Source: Betaproteobacteria bacterium (GTDB taxonomy: Bacteria > Pseudomonadota > Gammaproteobacteria > Burkholderiales > JACQAP01). Taken from it: 64,000 bases of DNA. Positions 41,512 through 49,954 of this stretch are shown here, in pieces (the first letter of the stretch is position 1; every line of letters begins with the position of its first letter). Position numbers and translations under genes: made by a program. The notes below the pieces were generated by a model that saw only the letters and a program-made list of their open reading frames with translations, made no database searches and was not told the origin of the DNA. Location of the stretch: assembly GCA_016194905.1 (NCBI GenBank), contig JACQAP010000020.1:62001-126000 (forward strand). Direction: 5' to 3'.

Positions 41512-42630
41512 CTATTCGATATCGGATTCGAAGTTGCGCGTCGCCTCGGGCGCGATGGCGACATCGAAGTAGACCCGCCCGATCTCGCGTTCGTCTGTGG
41601 TTTCCACCTGCAATTTCCAGTCGCCGGGCTGATAGTTGGATTTCATGCCGTAGCCGCGGAAACCCTTTTCGCGTCCCCCGAGTATCTTGATGGGAATGGA
41701 ATCCTGCAGTTTCCAGCTCCCCGTGTTGTCCTTCCAGTACCAGCGCATCAATACCTGGTCGGAAAAGCGCGCGGGAGAGAAGACGCGGAAGAACACATAA
41801 ATTTTGTCGCCGGGCTGCGCGAGGAATTTCTGGTCGCCGTGGTGCCAGATGCGCCAGAACGGCCGCTCGTGACTGAGCCTGAACGTATCCTCACTGCGCT
41901 CGACGTTGTGATAGACGCCGATGAAGGGAATGGACAGCGGCACGGGCGGGATCAGCCTGAATACATAGAGCGACAGGAAGCCGATCAGCACCAGGCCGAA
42001 CGGCACGAGGATCTGCTGCCTTGCCTGCTGTGTCCTTTCGGGCGCGTGAATGCGGATGCGCCGGTTGATCACGGCCAGCGGCAGGCAGCCCGCCAGCATC
42101 GATAGCAGGAAGACGAACAGCCCGATCGATCCCACGAACACCGGAACGATGTTGGCCGAGAACGACAGCAGGCAAAGGCTGAACAGGGCGAACTTGAGCG
42201 ACAGTCCGAGTTGCGCCTTCAGTCGACTGGATTCGTTGGCCACCAGCAGGGCCGCCAGCACCAGCATGAAGGCGAACGATACGAAGAGTGAGGCGCTCTT
42301 GAAGAAGAACAGCGTATACAGGTTGAGCAACGTGCCCAGTAGAAAGTGGACGAGGGCGGTGCGGTACGCGTAATACCAGCGCTTCAGGGTGGGCATCGCG
42401 CCGGTATCGGGAGCAGGTCCGCCTTCCGAGAAGAACATCTGCAGCAGGATCACAGCGATGAGCAGGAGATACGCTGCTTGCTGGACGATCGTGGACCAGG
42501 CGTCGATGCGATCGAGCATCGCAATATCGAAAACGAAGCCCCCGGCGAAAGCCGCAATGTCGAAAGCAGGTTCGTGGCGTTCGTAGTAAAGCTTGAGCCG
42601 CTGGAACCGGGAGGATGGCGTTTGGTCCAT
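41512..42630 (-). CDS. Multi-span membrane protein with C-terminal DUF2914 domain
   Basis: 372 residues from the ATG at 42630. About 230 residues form seven or more hydrophobic helices (e.g. AYLLLIAVILLQMFFS; PVFVGSIGLFVFLLSMLA), followed by a soluble domain ending in VYFDVAIAPEATRNFESDIE that matches DUF2914 (block RFSDQVLMRWYWKDNTG and NYQPGDWKLQVETTDEREIG). DUF2914 is an extracytoplasmic beta domain of unknown role. The ribosome site is weak and an upstream ATG at 42684 is possible. A free-standing DUF2914 protein is encoded at 45402. Confidence 0.82.
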   Translation of the reverse strand: MDQTPSSRFQRLKLYYERHEPAFDIAAFAGGFVFDIAMLDRIDAWSTIVQQAAYLLLIAVILLQMFFSEGGPAPDTGAMPTLKRWYYAYRTALVHFLLGTLLNLYTLFFFKSASLFVSFAFMLVLAALLVANESSRLKAQLGLSLKFALFSLCLLSFSANIVPVFVGSIGLFVFLLSMLAGCLPLAVINRRIRIHAPERTQQARQQILVPFGLVLIGFLSLYVFRLIPPVPLSIPFIGVYHNVERSEDTFRLSHERPFWRIWHHGDQKFLAQPGDKIYVFFRVFSPARFSDQVLMRWYWKDNTGSWKLQDSIPIKILGGREKGFRGYGMKSNYQPGDWKLQVETTDEREIGRVYFDVAIAPEATRNFESDIE

Positions 42631-42987
42631 TTTTATTCTGTGGGCAGAGCGGCCTCGGAAAATTGAGCCGTCTTTCGCCGGCATCGGGGCTGCAACGGGC
42701 GCGGCGGCGAATAATGATCTCGTCGGGCGACGCAGGTCAAGCGCCGCCAGACACGGCGCTCTGCGGTGAAGGTTTCGCGCCTCCTTGGTGCGGCAAACCG
42801 TCCCGCGCACCATCGCCGGCCGCTGCCAATCTGTCCGGTTTTCCTAAGCGCTTGATTGCGCGAATACCGATGCTTGGCATGTTCGTTGCGATGCGTTGGT
42901 GGCGACAAGTCGAAGGCCGAACCGGCGCGCGCCGTTCGCCGTCCAAGACTCGAGCATCTTCCATCAATCACGCAAAGGGGGTCTGCT
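42631..42987. other. Intergenic stretch, no gene seen
   Basis: About 355 bases between the DUF2914 membrane protein gene (leftward) and the small secreted protein gene (rightward). Frames here lack ribosome sites and coding composition. It should hold both promoters; I cannot pin them. Confidence 0.45.
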
Positions 42988-43215
42988 GTGAAACGAAAAC
43001 TCGCATCAGTATTGGTTTCCCTGGTATTCGGATGGCTGACCACGGCCGCAATTGCGGAGGAGGAGACTGCGACGGCATCCGCCGACTCGTCCGCCGGCAC
43101 GAGCGAGCCGGCGGCTGTGACGGATCAGTCAACCGATACGGCGACCATTGATACGTCAACCAATGACGGAACCATTGCGGCCTCGCCCACTGAAACCGAG
43201 ACCGACTCAAAGTGA
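42988..43215 (+). CDS. Small secreted Thr/Ala/Asp-rich protein, GTG start
   Basis: 75 residues. Start chosen at GTG 42988, with AAGGGGG seven bases upstream; the ATG of the longer frame has none. Signal peptide KLASVLVSLVFGWLTTAAIA, cleavage before EEETA. The mature part is almost only Thr, Ala, Ser, Asp, Glu (DQSTDTATIDTSTNDGTIAA), strongly acidic and without Cys, Trp or Tyr, hence disordered. A terminator follows at 43276. No family recognised; perhaps an envelope or exopolymer protein, or a metal/calcium buffer, but this is a guess. Confidence 0.6.
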   Translation: MKRKLASVLVSLVFGWLTTAAIAEEETATASADSSAGTSEPAAVTDQSTDTATIDTSTNDGTIAASPTETETDSK

Positions 43216-43275
43216 ACTATCCCGGGGCAGTACCCGGCGGCAGACATAGGTCCGGTGTAGTCCTCCGCAAAAAAT

Positions 43276-43299
43276 AACCCGCTTCGGCGGGTTTTTTTT
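43276..43299. terminator. Bidirectional Rho-independent terminator
   Basis: ACCCGC, loop TTCG, GCGGGT, followed by eight T and preceded by a run of A, so it works on both strands. It ends the small secreted protein gene (rightward) and the DUF1345 gene (leftward). Confidence 0.88.
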
Positions 43300-43970
43300 C
43301 AGATCAATCCGGCCACCATGTTGATCGTCAGGGCCAGTATCCCGGTTGCGTAAAAGAACGAGATGATGCCGTGCGTGAGTGCAAGCCCGCGCATGGCCGG
43401 ATTCGTGATCTGAACGTCGGACACCTGGAACGTCATGCCGATCGTGAACGAGAAGTAAACGAAATCCATGTAAGTTGGCATCGCCTCTCCGGGAAACGCC
43501 AGGCCCTTGTACAGGGTCGCACCGTTGGCGGTCCCGGCGGGCGTGCTGGAGTAATAGTCGTGGGCGTAATGCAGCGCAAAGATGGTGTGAATGAATGCCC
43601 AGGAAAGAACAATCGTCGCGACGATCAGGCTGATACGCACGATCTTCTCGAATTCACCGGCATTCCTGATCAACGGCACCTCCCCGGCAATGGCAACCAG
43701 GCTCGCGCTCCCGGCGACCAGCGTCAGGAACAGCACTGTCCACTTCCCCGCGTCCTGCTGGGCAGCGATGCGCTTCATTGTTTCGGGTAGTGCGCGTCTG
43801 AGCCCGATGAGCAGGGCCGTCGCGACCAGAACGCCGGCGTCCCAGGAAAGAATGAAGCGCAGCCGGCCCGACATGGAGCTGAAGACGAAGAGAAGCCCAT
43901 ATATCAGGACTCCGCTCGCCACGCCCGCGGCCAGACGCGGCCGCCGCAGGCGAAGCCAGAGGATGCGCAT
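43299..43970 (-). CDS. DUF1345 family membrane protein
   Basis: 223 residues from the ATG at 43970. Several membrane helices and the characteristic block HTIFALHYAHDYYS followed by GLAFPGEAMPTYMDFVYFSF and TIGMTFQVSDVQI, which is the DUF1345 signature and resembles the pore region of two-helix potassium channels. A role in ion transport is possible but unproven. A GTG at 44000 is an alternative start. Its 3' end meets the shared terminator. Confidence 0.87.
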   Translation of the reverse strand: MRILWLRLRRPRLAAGVASGVLIYGLLFVFSSMSGRLRFILSWDAGVLVATALLIGLRRALPETMKRIAAQQDAGKWTVLFLTLVAGSASLVAIAGEVPLIRNAGEFEKIVRISLIVATIVLSWAFIHTIFALHYAHDYYSSTPAGTANGATLYKGLAFPGEAMPTYMDFVYFSFTIGMTFQVSDVQITNPAMRGLALTHGIISFFYATGILALTINMVAGLI

Positions 43971-44167
43971 GCCGGCATGATCCAGTTTGTGCCCCGTCAC
44001 CTTTGCACCCTGTCTTTCGAATCCTCGCCGACTCCGTGGAGGACTTGCGTCAGGTTTCGGCGCTGTACCGGTTCGTCGTCGGCGTAACATCAGAAAACAC
44101 CGGCGGAAACCGGCGCATCATCTTCACTTTACCGCAAGTTTGGATTCGCTTGTCTGCGAGGATGACT

Positions 44168-45394
44168 ATGCATGCAATCGACCTGTTGCCTGGACGAAAT
44201 CTCTTTTTCAGCGTGCTCGTGCTCGGGCTGCTGCTTGCTGCCTGTGGCGGCGGCGGGAACGGCGGAGGCACAACGCCGGCCGGGGTTGCACTTCACCTCG
44301 AGCGCATCGATGCGGCCCTGAGCCTGAGCTTTCCCGTCTTCCTGACCGCCCCTCCGGGGGACACGGCCCGGTTGTTCGTGGTCGAGAAGGGCGGGCGTAT
44401 CAAGGTCGTGGACAAGGCCACAAGATCGTTGATCGGAACGGGCACCTTTCTGAACATCACGAGCCTTGTTTCCACCGGCAGTGAGCAGGGTTTGCTAGGC
44501 CTGGCCTTCGATCCGAACTATGCGGCCAACCGGCGCTTCTACGTCAGCTATACGGACACGAGCGGTAATTCCGTCATTGCGCGATACGTGGCCGATCAGA
44601 ACAGTCCCAACGTGGCGGTCGGTACTGCCGATCGCATCATCCTTACGTTGGCGCAACCATTTACGAATCACAACGGCGGAATGATCGCTTTCGGTCCGGA
44701 CAATTTCCTTTACATCGGGTTTGGCGATGGAGGAAGCGGGGGAGATCCCGACGGCCGTGCGCAAAATCCCGCGGATCTCCTCGGGAAGCTGCTGCGCATC
44801 GACGTGTCGCAGGGCACCGCACCCCAACCTGCTTACACCATTCCGTCCGACAACCCCTTTGCGGCAGCGGTCCTGGGCAAAGAAATCTGGAGCCTCGGCC
44901 TGCGCAATCCCTGGCGGTACAGCTTCGACAGACAGACGGGGGATCTCTACATCGCGGATGTGGGGCAAGGCAACTGGGAGGAGGTCGATGTTTCGACTTC
45001 GACTGTGGCCGGCGACGCGGGCAAAGGAGTCAACTACGGATGGAACGTGATGGAAGGAAACCATTGCTATCCTCCCGGTACGGCGATATGCAGTACAGGC
45101 GGGATGACCCTGCCTCGACTCGAGTATGACCACAGAAACGGAGCATGCTCGATAACCGGGGGCTATGCCTACCGCGGGGCCGCCATCCCCGCTCTGCAGG
45201 GTACGTATTTCTATGGCGATTTCTGCGCGGGATTCGTGCGCAGTTTCCGGCTGGTGAACGGTACTGCCACCCAGTTCTTCGATTGGGCCGCACTCCGCCC
45301 CGGAGGAAACATCACCAGCTTCGGCGAGGATGCGGCAGGCGAGCTCTATATCATGACTTCGGGCGGACGGCTGTATCGCATCGCGCAGGGCTGA
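44168..45394 (+). CDS. PQQ-dependent sugar dehydrogenase (Asd/sGDH-like lipoprotein)
   Basis: 408 residues with a lipoprotein signal (VLVLGLLLAACGGGGNGGG, lipobox LAAC), so anchored to the outer or inner membrane facing the periplasm. The six-bladed propeller of soluble aldose dehydrogenases shows in VFLTAPPGDTARLFVVEKGG, GLLGLAFDPNYAANRRFYVS, FTNHNGGMIAFGPDN, GDGGSGGDP, SLGLRNPWRYSFD and DVGQGNWEEVDV. Oxidises aldoses with PQQ as cofactor; PQQ synthesis genes are not in the window. GCGAGG six bases before the ATG at 44168. Single gene. Confidence 0.9.
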   Translation: MHAIDLLPGRNLFFSVLVLGLLLAACGGGGNGGGTTPAGVALHLERIDAALSLSFPVFLTAPPGDTARLFVVEKGGRIKVVDKATRSLIGTGTFLNITSLVSTGSEQGLLGLAFDPNYAANRRFYVSYTDTSGNSVIARYVADQNSPNVAVGTADRIILTLAQPFTNHNGGMIAFGPDNFLYIGFGDGGSGGDPDGRAQNPADLLGKLLRIDVSQGTAPQPAYTIPSDNPFAAAVLGKEIWSLGLRNPWRYSFDRQTGDLYIADVGQGNWEEVDVSTSTVAGDAGKGVNYGWNVMEGNHCYPPGTAICSTGGMTLPRLEYDHRNGACSITGGYAYRGAAIPALQGTYFYGDFCAGFVRSFRLVNGTATQFFDWAALRPGGNITSFGEDAAGELYIMTSGGRLYRIAQG

Positions 45395-45401
45395 GCGCGC
45401 A

Positions 45402-45770
45402 TCATTTCACCGTAAATTTCGTTTCGTTCAGCGTGACGCCTGCGGAGTCACTGACCGTGACGGTCCAATCACCGGCTACATGTAGAGTCTTGTTCGCCCA
45501 GGTGCGCCACGGAGTGCCGCCTATGTTCAGTGTCGCCGGGTAGGCCTGGTCGTTGATCTTCCAGGTTACCGTCAGCGTTTCACCGGCCGCGTCTTCCACT
45601 TTCAGCCAGAGGTAAGCTTTTTCGCCGGGAGCGAAGGTCGTGGTTTCGTCGGTAATTTTTCGATCGACGATACTCTTGCCAAGTTTTGCCTCGGCTACCT
45701 TGCCGGCCGGGAACGCCAGCGCCGGAACGAGCAACGCGAGCATTGCAAACAGAGCGAGAAGCTTTTTCAT
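45402..45770 (-). CDS. Exported DUF2914 domain protein
   Basis: 122 residues, GGAGG before the ATG at 45770. Signal peptide LLALFAMLALLVPALAFPAG, then a single DUF2914 beta domain: ITDETTTFAPGEKAYLWLKV, TVTWKINDQAYPATLNI, HVAGDWTVTVSDSAG. It corresponds to the C-terminal domain of the membrane protein at 41512 but is free in the periplasm. The frame stays open far upstream by chance. Function unknown; ligand or polymer binding is a guess. Confidence 0.85.
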   Translation of the reverse strand: MKKLLALFAMLALLVPALAFPAGKVAEAKLGKSIVDRKITDETTTFAPGEKAYLWLKVEDAAGETLTVTWKINDQAYPATLNIGGTPWRTWANKTLHVAGDWTVTVSDSAGVTLNETKFTVK

Positions 45771-45896
45771 TGTGAACCTCCTGTCTCCAGTTGTGTCTTT
45801 GCCGAAAATGTCCGGCAACCCTTGGCTGCATGCCACTAATCCACAATGGCGCCATGACAGCGCTAAATCATACGTCGATTCGGTCCGCTTCTGTGA

Positions 45897-46049
45897 ATTG
45901 GGGAACAATTGCCGGAACTGGCCGCCGCGCGGGCCGACGAATTGTCCGGCCAATTCGTGGTCGACGGCCACACGCATTTCCTGCGCGACTATCTTGCCGC
46001 CGGCGGTGTGCGCAGCAACCTGCGCCACGGTTACGTGACGCGCGCCTGA
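45897..46049 (+). pseudogene. Amidohydrolase fragment (N-terminal strand)
   Basis: About 50 codons, starting right after an in-frame TGA and without a start codon, read QLPELAAARADELSGQF, VVDGHTHFLRDYLAAGG and then lose resemblance. The HTHFLRD block is the first metal-binding strand of amidohydrolase-2 proteins related to the one at 15331. The rest of the gene is gone, replaced by the 3' end of the MFS gene on the other strand, which it overlaps by 19 bases. A relic of gene loss. Confidence 0.6.
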
Positions 46050-47230
46050 CCCAGCGACCGATGCGCGGCAACCCGCACGGCGAACCAATATCCGAGCAGA
46101 CCCAGTCCGGCACCGCTGATCACGAAAGTCCAGCCATAATTCAGCAGGCGGATGGCAACCCCGCAAACGGCGACGCCACCCGCCTGTCCCATGAACAGAC
46201 AAAAAGCGAAAACGGCGATCGCGGTGCCGCGCGCCTGCGGCGCCATTTCGGTGGCCCGCGTCTGCAGCGTGTTGTGGAACATGTAGAAGCCGAATCCCGC
46301 GACGATGACGACTGGAATGGCTGCCTGCCACCATGGCAGCAGCGGCAATATCGCCATGCAGATGAACATCAGCGTGCCGCCGAGCCGCACGAAGCCTTTT
46401 TCGCCGAGCCGGGCAAGCAACCATTTCACCATCAGGCTGTAGACCACGCCGCCGAGGCCGAACCCCGCGAGCATGCCTCCGATCAACAGGTAGGACAGGC
46501 CGAAGCGTTCCTTGAGATAAGCGCCGGTGTAGGCGAACGCGCCATAGAACAGTCCGCCTTCCAGAAATACGGTGAGGACCACGATGCGCACCCATCGATC
46601 GCCGAGGACGGCGGCGTAGTTGCGCCATACGTTGCCGTGAGGCTTCCCGACTGCGGAAGCCGCGGGACGCGTGCGGCGATCGACCGTGAACAACACGATG
46701 CTCACCATCAGGAACACCGCTGCCATGACGTCGAACACCCGGCGCCAGCTGATGAATTCGGCCAGCGCGCCGCCCAGCGCCGGCCCGAGGATCTGCCCCA
46801 TGAGGATGAAGCTGAGGAAGCGGCCGAGCGTGGCCTGGCGTTTCTCGTAAGACGTATTGTCGCCGATCCAGGCCAGCGAGAGCGGCACGATCGCGGCGGC
46901 GCCGATGCCGGTGGTGAAGCGCAGCGCAGCCAGTGCAGGCAGCGTCGGTGCAAATGCGCAACCGAGCGAAGCCGCCGAGGCGATCAGCGTGGCGCCGCCG
47001 ATGACGCGCAGTTTGCCGATGCGGTCGCCGAGCGGGCCGTGCACGATCTGGAACAGCCCGTAGGCGAGCGTGAATGCGGTGACGACGACCGAAGCCGTCG
47101 TTGGCGGCACCGCGAAATCTTCCGCTACGGTCGGCAGCAGCGCGTCGAACAGGCGCAGGTTGGCGCCGGATGCGAATGCAGCAGCGGCGAGAGCGAGGAG
47201 GGCTGGAGGCATGGCGGGCGAAAGCGGCAT
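46031..47230 (-). CDS. MFS transporter (drug/arabinose-exporter type)
   Basis: 399 residues with twelve predicted helices. The family motifs are present: GPLGDRIGKLRVIGGATL between helices 2 and 3 and GQILGPALGGALAEFISWRR in the motif C region of helix 5, which marks proton-driven exporters (12-TMS DHA1 group). Start ATG at 47230. Substrate unknown. Monocistronic; divergent from the DUF1499 gene. Confidence 0.9.
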   Translation of the reverse strand: MPLSPAMPPALLALAAAAFASGANLRLFDALLPTVAEDFAVPPTTASVVVTAFTLAYGLFQIVHGPLGDRIGKLRVIGGATLIASAASLGCAFAPTLPALAALRFTTGIGAAAIVPLSLAWIGDNTSYEKRQATLGRFLSFILMGQILGPALGGALAEFISWRRVFDVMAAVFLMVSIVLFTVDRRTRPAASAVGKPHGNVWRNYAAVLGDRWVRIVVLTVFLEGGLFYGAFAYTGAYLKERFGLSYLLIGGMLAGFGLGGVVYSLMVKWLLARLGEKGFVRLGGTLMFICMAILPLLPWWQAAIPVVIVAGFGFYMFHNTLQTRATEMAPQARGTAIAVFAFCLFMGQAGGVAVCGVAIRLLNYGWTFVISGAGLGLLGYWFAVRVAAHRSLGQARVT

Positions 47231-47328
47231 TCTGCCCGGTTGCGTTGCTTAAATCGACAGAAACCTCGGAGTAGAATCCGGCACGAAGTGGGCAATCCGA
47301 TCCCCTCGTCCTTCTCATGGAGCAGACT

Positions 47329-48090
47329 ATGAACGCACAACAAAGTCCCGGCCCGGCGCGCCTTGGCAACCGGTTGGTCGTCATCGGATTACTCGTCGCC
47401 CTGGCAAGCGCCGCAGCGATGGTTTTTTCCGGGATCGGCTATCGGCTCGACCTCTATCATTTTCGCATCGGATTCACGATTCTTCGCTGGGCCTTCTGGT
47501 TCGCGCTGGCCGGCGCGGTCCTGTCGGTGGCCGGCCTAGTGATCACCGGCGGAAGGCCCCGCCGAACCCTGGTCGCGGCGTTCATCGGCGCCGCGGTCGG
47601 TGTCATGGCGGCATACATTCCCTGGACCTGGAAGCAGACGGCCGACGCGCTGCCCTACATCCACGATATCAGTACCGATACCGCAAGCCCGCCGGAGTTC
47701 GTCGCCGCCGCCAAACTCCGCAAGCCGGGTGACCATCCGGTGACTTATGACGGCAAGGAAGTCGCCGACCTGCAGCAGAAGGCGTATCCCGACGTCGTTA
47801 CCCTGACGACCAAGACCCCCGGCGAAAAAGTATTTGAAGCCGCGAAGACCGTCATCGCGTCGATGGGCATGCAATTGGTCGATGCCGACCCGGCCCAGGG
47901 ACGCATCGAGGCCAACCAGACCAGTCTGTTCTACGGATTCACCGATGACATGGTCGTTCGCATTACAACCGGCACGGATGGAACGAAAGTGGATGTGCGT
48001 TCAAAATCGCGCGTCGGCCGCAGCGACCTCGGCCAGAATGCGAAGCGCATCCGCGCTTTTCTGCAGCGTCTGAAAACGAACCTGGGCTAG
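47329..48090 (+). CDS. DUF1499 family membrane protein
   Basis: 253 residues. Three N-terminal membrane helices (LVVIGLLVALASAAAMVF; FWFALAGAVLSVAGLVI; LVAAFIGAAVGVMAAYIPW), then a soluble DUF1499 domain: LPYIHDISTDTASPPEFVAA, AYPDVVTLTTKTPGEKVFEA, GRIEANQTSLFYGFTDDMVV and VDVRSKSRVGRSDLGQNAKR. Function unknown. Start ATG at 47329 with GGAG six bases before it, preferred over the ATG at 47317. Convergent with the DUF4870 gene (four-base overlap). Confidence 0.85.
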   Translation: MNAQQSPGPARLGNRLVVIGLLVALASAAAMVFSGIGYRLDLYHFRIGFTILRWAFWFALAGAVLSVAGLVITGGRPRRTLVAAFIGAAVGVMAAYIPWTWKQTADALPYIHDISTDTASPPEFVAAAKLRKPGDHPVTYDGKEVADLQQKAYPDVVTLTTKTPGEKVFEAAKTVIASMGMQLVDADPAQGRIEANQTSLFYGFTDDMVVRITTGTDGTKVDVRSKSRVGRSDLGQNAKRIRAFLQRLKTNLG

Positions 48091-48488
48091 AACGCCATCG
48101 GTTTGCGGTCCTGCAGCGTCAGCCAGCCGCGCGCGACCCGGTAGATGACCCAGAGGCCGGCCGCGATGCAGATGATCCACGCCACTGGGATGCCGATCAG
48201 CGTCACGAACAACATCGCGCCGATCACGATCCACAGCAGCGCAAACCAGAACGTGCGGATCTGCCAGCGAAAATGGGATTCGAGGAATGTGCCGCGGGTG
48301 TTGTGCCGATAGACGTAGTTGATGATGACCGCGATGATCGACGGAATGCCGAATACGAAAGCGCCGACGATGGTGACCGCACTGGTCAGCCCGATGAGGA
48401 TGCTGAGGGCATGCAGCGCGTAGATGATCTGCGCGGTGGTGACGAGCGAGCTTGGAGCCCCGTCGCCGGAAATTTCGATTTCTGCCAT
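48087..48488 (-). CDS. DUF4870-like small membrane protein
   Basis: 133 residues from the ATG at 48488 (GGAG upstream). Three hydrophobic segments (ALHALSILIGLTSAVTIVGA; TFWFALLWIVIGAMLFVTLI; VAWIICIAAGLWVIYRV) with the block NYVYRHNTRGTFLESHFRWQ between the first two are typical of the DUF4870/Tic20-like group. Role unknown. Stop codon overlaps that of the DUF1499 gene on the other strand. Confidence 0.82.
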   Translation of the reverse strand: MAEIEISGDGAPSSLVTTAQIIYALHALSILIGLTSAVTIVGAFVFGIPSIIAVIINYVYRHNTRGTFLESHFRWQIRTFWFALLWIVIGAMLFVTLIGIPVAWIICIAAGLWVIYRVARGWLTLQDRKPMAF

Positions 48489-48564
48489 GCCGTTCTCCAG
48501 GGTTTCGATAAGAGCTACGGGCTTCGACCCGTTGCCGCCCGGAAAATTCAACCGGCGGTTCGCG

Positions 48565-49839
48565 TCACCAGGCTGTTGCCAGCATCGTGACGACGACCAG
48601 TGCCATCGCCGCCGTTGCCAGCCAGCCGAGAAATTTCAGACGGCGCTTGATCACGAACTGACCCATAACCTCGGCCCGGGTTGCTATCAGCATCATCACG
48701 ATCATGATCGGAACCGCGATGACGCCGTTGATCACGGCGCTCCAGAACAACGCCTTGATCGGATCGATCGGGGTGAAATCTAGCAGCAGCCCGCCCAGGG
48801 TCGCGAACGCGATGATTGCGTAAAATTCCGTGGCCTCGAACAGTTTGCGGTCGAGGCCCTGGCGCCAGCCGAAGCTGTCAGCCACGGCGTAAGCGGTGGC
48901 CCCGGCCAGCACCGGCACCGCCAGCATGCCCGTGCCGATGATGCCGAGGCTGAACAGCAGGAAGGAGAAGTCGCCCGCGATCGGGCGCAGCGCCTGCGCT
49001 GCCTGGGCGGAAGTCTGGATCTGGGTGATGCCCGCGACATGCAGGGTCACCGCCGCGGAAAGAATGATGAAGAAGGCGATCAGGTTGGAGAAACCCATGC
49101 CGACGTAAGTGTCCAGCTTGATGCGACACAGGTGCAGCCGGGCATCTTCCGGCGTGCTCGTCAGCGAGGAGGAGCCGTTGCCGGCACGCAGCTCCTCGAC
49201 TTCCTGGGAGGCCTGCCAGAAGAACAGGTAGGGACTGATCGTGGTGCCGAACACCGCGACCACGACAGCGACGAACTCCGGATTGAACGACAGTTCCGGC
49301 GCCAGCGACTGCCGGATCGCCGGGATCCAGTCTATGTGCACCGAGAACGCGACCGCCACATACGCCAGCAGCGACAGCGTCAGCCATTTCAGCACGCGCA
49401 CGTAGCTCTGATAAGGAATGAAGACCTGCAGCAGCAGGCTCAGCATGCCGAAGACGACGGCATGGCCGTGTTCGCCGCCGCCCACAACCAGTTGCAGAGC
49501 TTCGCCCATGGCGGCGATGTCGGCCGCGATGTTGATGGTGTTGGCTATGACGAGCAGTGAAACGACGACCAGCAGGACCCAGCGCGGAAACAGGCGGCGG
49601 ATGTTGGCGGCAAGACCTTCACCCGTGACGCGGCCGATGCGCGCGCTGACGATCTGGATGCCGACCATCAACGGGAAGGTGATCAGCGCCGTCCACAGCA
49701 TGTTCAACCCGAACTGCGCGCCGGCCTGCGAGTAGGTGGCGATGCCGCTCGGATCGTCGTCGGCGGCGCCGGTGATCACGCCGGGACCGAGTTTGCGCAG
49801 GAAGGATTGGCCGTCCGTCTTTTTCAGCGGTTCGCTCAT
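48565..49839 (-). CDS. NRAMP-family divalent-metal transporter, DPSG variant
   Basis: 424 residues, eleven or so helices, GGAG before the ATG at 49839. The helix-1 metal motif DPGN of MntH is DPSG here (GAADDDPSGIATYSQAG), and the helix-6 MPH motif is absent; the block FGTTISPYLFFWQASQEVEE replaces it. This variant marks a separate NRAMP-related branch whose substrate (possibly Mg2+ or Mn2+) is uncertain. Single gene between the DUF4870 gene and the efflux cluster, same direction. Confidence 0.88.
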   Translation of the reverse strand: MSEPLKKTDGQSFLRKLGPGVITGAADDDPSGIATYSQAGAQFGLNMLWTALITFPLMVGIQIVSARIGRVTGEGLAANIRRLFPRWVLLVVVSLLVIANTINIAADIAAMGEALQLVVGGGEHGHAVVFGMLSLLLQVFIPYQSYVRVLKWLTLSLLAYVAVAFSVHIDWIPAIRQSLAPELSFNPEFVAVVVAVFGTTISPYLFFWQASQEVEELRAGNGSSSLTSTPEDARLHLCRIKLDTYVGMGFSNLIAFFIILSAAVTLHVAGITQIQTSAQAAQALRPIAGDFSFLLFSLGIIGTGMLAVPVLAGATAYAVADSFGWRQGLDRKLFEATEFYAIIAFATLGGLLLDFTPIDPIKALFWSAVINGVIAVPIMIVMMLIATRAEVMGQFVIKRRLKFLGWLATAAMALVVVTMLATAW

Positions 49840-49954
49840 GGGTTCTCCGGAAAGGAGCACAGGGCGAACGCAATGGGGTCGCGCGGTGCCGCGGCTCTAA
49901 CGCCAGCCGGCGAATAGCGTTGACGTCGCGGACGACGGGCCAACGAACACGGTG

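Noticed and set aside
45402-47384. 660-codon continuous frame ending in the DUF2914 protein
   Set aside because: Most of it is a shifted frame of the MFS transporter. The DUF2914 protein has its own GGAGG, ATG and signal peptide at 45770.
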